From: an uncultured Pseudomonadota bacterium
GTDB taxonomy: Bacteria; Myxococcota_A; UBA796; SXON01
Reading direction: 5' to 3'
Assembly (NCBI GenBank): GCA_903900265.1
Contig: CAIUMM010000153.1
Coordinates: 1 to 64,000 of the forward strand
Length of the DNA stretch: 64,000 bases
Shown one piece after another: positions 61,483 through 64,000 of this stretch. The notes beneath the pieces were generated by a model. It worked only from the letters and a program-made list of their open reading frames with translations, was not told the origin of the DNA and did no database searches. Numbering within the stretch: position 1 is the first letter of the stretch; the number at the start of each line of letters is the position of its first letter. The position numbers and the translations under genes are program-made.

Positions 61483-62349
61483 ATGCGCACGGTTCAACTT
61501 CTCGGCAGCACCCCGCTCACCCGCGTCGCCATCGGTTGGTTCATGGAGCAAGGGCGCGCGCTCAACGCCCGCGTCGTGGCGGTCGATCCGGGCGCGGAGG
61601 ACGAGCAAGACCCGTGGTTCGCGCCGGTGCGTGGGCTGTGCGCGGAGCTGGGCATCCCGCTGGGGCGCAAGCCGGCGGACCTCACCCTCGATCTGGATCC
61701 GGATGCGCGCCGCGGTACGGGAGCGGGCGTGCGTGTGGTCGGACCGGAGGGCACAACGCCCGATCTCTGCAGGGCGATCCTCGCGACTGCGCCCAACGGG
61801 GCCGTCGTCGGCCAAGCAGGCAGCGCCGCTGCGATGCCGGGCTGGTCGATGATCTACGGAGACGGCGAGCGCGCTTTTAGCCGCGTGCCGATCGCGATCC
61901 TGCCCGGGGATGACGGCAGCTTGCTCCGGGAGCGCGCGACGCTGCGCGGCATCGAGGCCTTAGCGGCGGGTTGGGAGCAAGAAGCCGAGGCCGGCGAGCC
62001 GCACCCTGCGCCCGCCACGGGACGCTTCCGCGCCCAAGAACGCCAGCTGCTCTGGCACCGCCCGGCCGCGCTGGTCTACGCGCGCATCTGTGCCTGCGCC
62101 GGGCCGTGGGGCGGCGCGAAAGCCCACTTCGGCGACACGCCGGTCACCATCGACGCCGCCGAGCCCGCAGATCTGCCGCCCGGGGACTTTTCGCCGGGGA
62201 CCATCGCCGCAGTGGATCACGGCCTCCTCATCGCCTGCGGCACCGGCGCCCTCCGGGTGTTACGACTCCGAGCGTCGTGGCGTCCCCAGCGCAACGCCGC
62301 AGAATATGCCGCCGAAGTCGGCGCCAGCGTAGGATACCAGTTGACCTGA
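61483..62349 (+). CDS. Formyltransferase-like protein (Fmt-like C-terminal domain)
   Basis: This 288-residue protein starts ATG 61483. The N-terminal half has a Rossmann-like start (VQLLGSTPLTRVAIG). The C-terminal ~95 residues (VYARICACAGPWGGAK, SPGTIAAVDHGLLIACGTGA, LRVLRLRASWRP) match the Fmt C-terminal domain. The catalytic HxSLLPxxRG region of methionyl-tRNA formyltransferase was not found, so the activity is uncertain. It precedes a B12-binding radical SAM enzyme by 52 bp on the same strand and could act in the same pathway. Confidence 0.72.
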   Translation: MRTVQLLGSTPLTRVAIGWFMEQGRALNARVVAVDPGAEDEQDPWFAPVRGLCAELGIPLGRKPADLTLDLDPDARRGTGAGVRVVGPEGTTPDLCRAILATAPNGAVVGQAGSAAAMPGWSMIYGDGERAFSRVPIAILPGDDGSLLRERATLRGIEALAAGWEQEAEAGEPHPAPATGRFRAQERQLLWHRPAALVYARICACAGPWGGAKAHFGDTPVTIDAAEPADLPPGDFSPGTIAAVDHGLLIACGTGALRVLRLRASWRPQRNAAEYAAEVGASVGYQLT

Positions 62350-62401
62350 GCCCCCGACGTCCCCCAGACTGCAGGTGCTCCCCCGACCGCAACGAGGCTC
62401 C

Positions 62402-63856
62402 ATGGCGATCACCCTCATCAACCCGCCCGAGAAGCGCCGCGTATGGGCGGGGATCGCCGAGAGCATGAGCTACGGGGTCTATTGCTTCCCCCCCCTCGCG
62501 CTGATGTACCTGCAAGCGAGCATCGAGCGCCACACGTCGCGCCGCGCCGAGGTCTACGACGCCGTCGTCGATGATCTGGACCACCCGGAGTTCGAGCGCG
62601 GGCTGCGCAAGTACGACCTCGACGTGGTCGGCATCTCCGCGTACACGCACTCGCTGCCCGACGTACAGCTCACCATCGACGCGGTCCGAAAAATAAACCC
62701 CAACGCCCACATCTCGCTGGGCGGTCCGCACGCGATCATGTTCCCGGACTACGCGATCGGCCTGCGCGGCGTCGACAGCATCTGCGTCGGCGACGGCGAC
62801 GACGCGATCGTCGAGCTGGTGCAAGCCCTCGACGACGGGCGCTCGCTGGAGCACATCCCCGGGCTTTGGCTGAAGGAGCGCGGCTCGGGCCAGATCGTCA
62901 AGAACACCGCGCGCCGCGAGCCACGCAGCTTGGACGGGCAGGTCTGGCCGGATCGCTCCCGCACCCGCTACCGCGACTATTGGGTCCCCGGCGCCAAGCA
63001 GCCGCTGGTCACCACCGCGATCACGTCCAAGGGCTGCCCGCACTCCTGCCCGTTCTGCTTCACCTACAAGAAGCAGTACCGCGTGCGCGACATCGAGAGC
63101 ATCCTCGACGAGATGGAGCACTGCGTCTCGCTCGGCATCACCGAGGTGTTCTTCGTCGACGACCTGTTCACGCCCAACAGCCAGTGGGCGATGAAATTCT
63201 GCGACGGCATCGAGCGCCGCGGGTTGAAGTTCAACTGGGGGTACAAGACCACCATCGCCGGCACCACGCGCGAGCAGATCCGGCGGTGCAAAGAAGCCGG
63301 CGCGACCAAGATCCACTTCGGCGTGGAGTCCATGCACAACGAGGGCTTGGAGCAGCACGACAAGCACTGCGACACCGACGATTGCCACCGCGTTTTTCGG
63401 TGGTGCCGCGAAGAAGGCATCCGTTCCGTGGCGTACATCATGATCGGCGGCCCGCTCGAGACGAGCACCGAGCAGGTGGACGCCAACCTCGAAGAGATGA
63501 TCAAGCTAGACGCCGACTATGCGGCGTTCGCGATCTACACGCCTTACCCGGGAACCGAAGCCTTCGAGCACGGCGCCAGCTTGGGATTGTACCCCGCCGA
63601 TTGCTGGGACAAGCTGATGCGGGACCCGCTCTGCGGCGTAAAAGTGCCGGTTTGCTGGGAGGAGCACCTGACGCGGGAGCAGCTTTTGGACGCGCTGAAG
63701 CGCTGTCATCGGCGGTTCTACTTCCGTCCCCGCTTTGTGCTGCGGCAGGCGCTCGCGCTGCAGAGCGCGCACGAGCTGAAGCGGCTCACCAACGCGGCGA
63801 TCTCCCTCGTGCGCCTTGAGCTCACTCGGCCGACAGCGCATGAAGCGCCGATCTGA
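62402..63856 (+). CDS. B12-binding-domain radical SAM protein
   Basis: I chose ATG 62402. The 484-residue protein has an N-terminal cobalamin-binding-like Rossmann domain (VVGISAYTHSLPDVQLT, ISLGGPHAIMFPDYAIG) and a radical SAM core with TSKGCPHSCPFCFTYKK (CxxxCxxC), FVDDLFTPNS and IMIGGPLETS. Members methylate or rearrange carbon centres with SAM and cobalamin. The C-terminal ~90 residues are helical and basic. It follows the formyltransferase-like gene. The substrate is unknown. Confidence 0.92.
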   Translation: MAITLINPPEKRRVWAGIAESMSYGVYCFPPLALMYLQASIERHTSRRAEVYDAVVDDLDHPEFERGLRKYDLDVVGISAYTHSLPDVQLTIDAVRKINPNAHISLGGPHAIMFPDYAIGLRGVDSICVGDGDDAIVELVQALDDGRSLEHIPGLWLKERGSGQIVKNTARREPRSLDGQVWPDRSRTRYRDYWVPGAKQPLVTTAITSKGCPHSCPFCFTYKKQYRVRDIESILDEMEHCVSLGITEVFFVDDLFTPNSQWAMKFCDGIERRGLKFNWGYKTTIAGTTREQIRRCKEAGATKIHFGVESMHNEGLEQHDKHCDTDDCHRVFRWCREEGIRSVAYIMIGGPLETSTEQVDANLEEMIKLDADYAAFAIYTPYPGTEAFEHGASLGLYPADCWDKLMRDPLCGVKVPVCWEEHLTREQLLDALKRCHRRFYFRPRFVLRQALALQSAHELKRLTNAAISLVRLELTRPTAHEAPI

Positions 63857-63885
63857 ACCCACCGGCTCCATGATACCCTACCCGG

Positions 63886-64000
63886 ATGCGATGTTTGACT
63901 GGGCTACTGCCGCTCGCCTTCCTGCTCGGTGCGTGCTCTCCGACCGCGCCCGGGGACAACCCGTTCGCGCCGGCCTCGGTCACGCCTGCACAACCGCCGA
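63886..64000 (+). CDS. Putative lipoprotein (3' partial)
   Basis: ATG 63886 begins a lipoprotein signal with a Leu/Ala-rich core ending in LLGACS (Cys at 17), then a Pro/Ala-rich stretch that runs off the window end. The lipobox is canonical. Nothing more can be said from the visible 38 codons. Confidence 0.7.
   Translation, partial: MRCLTGLLPLAFLLGACSPTAPGDNPFAPASVTPAQPP

Overview
This GC-rich 64 kb window looks like a chromosomal segment of a Myxococcota (former Deltaproteobacteria) lineage. The pointers are two surface proteins with MYXO-CTERM-like tails (Cys-Gly-Cys motif, hydrophobic helix, Arg cluster), calcium/metal-binding repeat proteins of the MopE and thrombospondin-3 type, many secreted lipoproteins with Asp/Ser/Thr/Gly linkers, and NtrC-type two-component systems. 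No rRNA, tRNA, CRISPR array or intact transposase was seen. Most long antisense reading frames are high-GC shadows.

Layout. 1-7 kb: a truncated secreted protein, a MerR/VWA gene pair behind four 12-bp repeats, an alkaline-phosphatase-superfamily (sulfatase-like) protein, a decayed paralogue of the first gene, and small exported proteins. 7-21 kb: a DTW-domain (TapT-like) protein with an extra degenerate exonuclease-like domain, a transglutaminase-like protein, lipoproteins, three copies of a ~60-bp palindrome (two bracket one lipoprotein gene), a histidine kinase/NtrC pair, a YHYH lipoprotein, a metallophosphoesterase and an inositol monophosphatase. 21.5-22.6 kb: trpS.

22.6-31.9 kb is the most remarkable region. 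A hotdog thioesterase is divergent from a compact operon encoding a fatty acyl-AMP ligase, a free acyl carrier protein and a 2110-residue polyketide synthase with the order KS-AT-ACP-KR-DH-AOS. The order matches PUFA-synthase/enediyne-type enzymes, but the protein ends in a PLP-dependent alpha-oxoamine synthase. All catalytic residues checked are present. It probably takes a fatty acid, extends it with malonyl units, reduces and dehydrates it, and releases it by decarboxylative condensation with an amino acid as a sphingoid-like unsaturated aminoketone.

32-37.6 kb: a MopE-like MYXO-CTERM protein, a LigB-family dioxygenase, a CPBP intramembrane protease, an NAD-binding epimerase-like protein and a TPR glycosyltransferase. 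37.6-44.6 kb: a copper block with CopA ATPase, a small Met-rich lipoprotein, and an operon of multicopper oxidase, histidine kinase and an NtrC-like regulator that lacks the sigma-54 contact loop. 44.7-51.6 kb: two ferredoxins, then an operon of a MYXO-CTERM protein, an ATP-grasp ligase and an oxidoreductase-SelD fusion, then a small lipoprotein. 51.7-64 kb: an MBL hydrolase, an MBOAT/M28/SGNH set, a Rieske oxygenase, a two-part remnant of a WD40 lipoprotein coupled to an AAA+ ATPase, a POT-transporter remnant, a formyltransferase-like protein beside a B12-binding radical SAM enzyme, and the start of one more lipoprotein.
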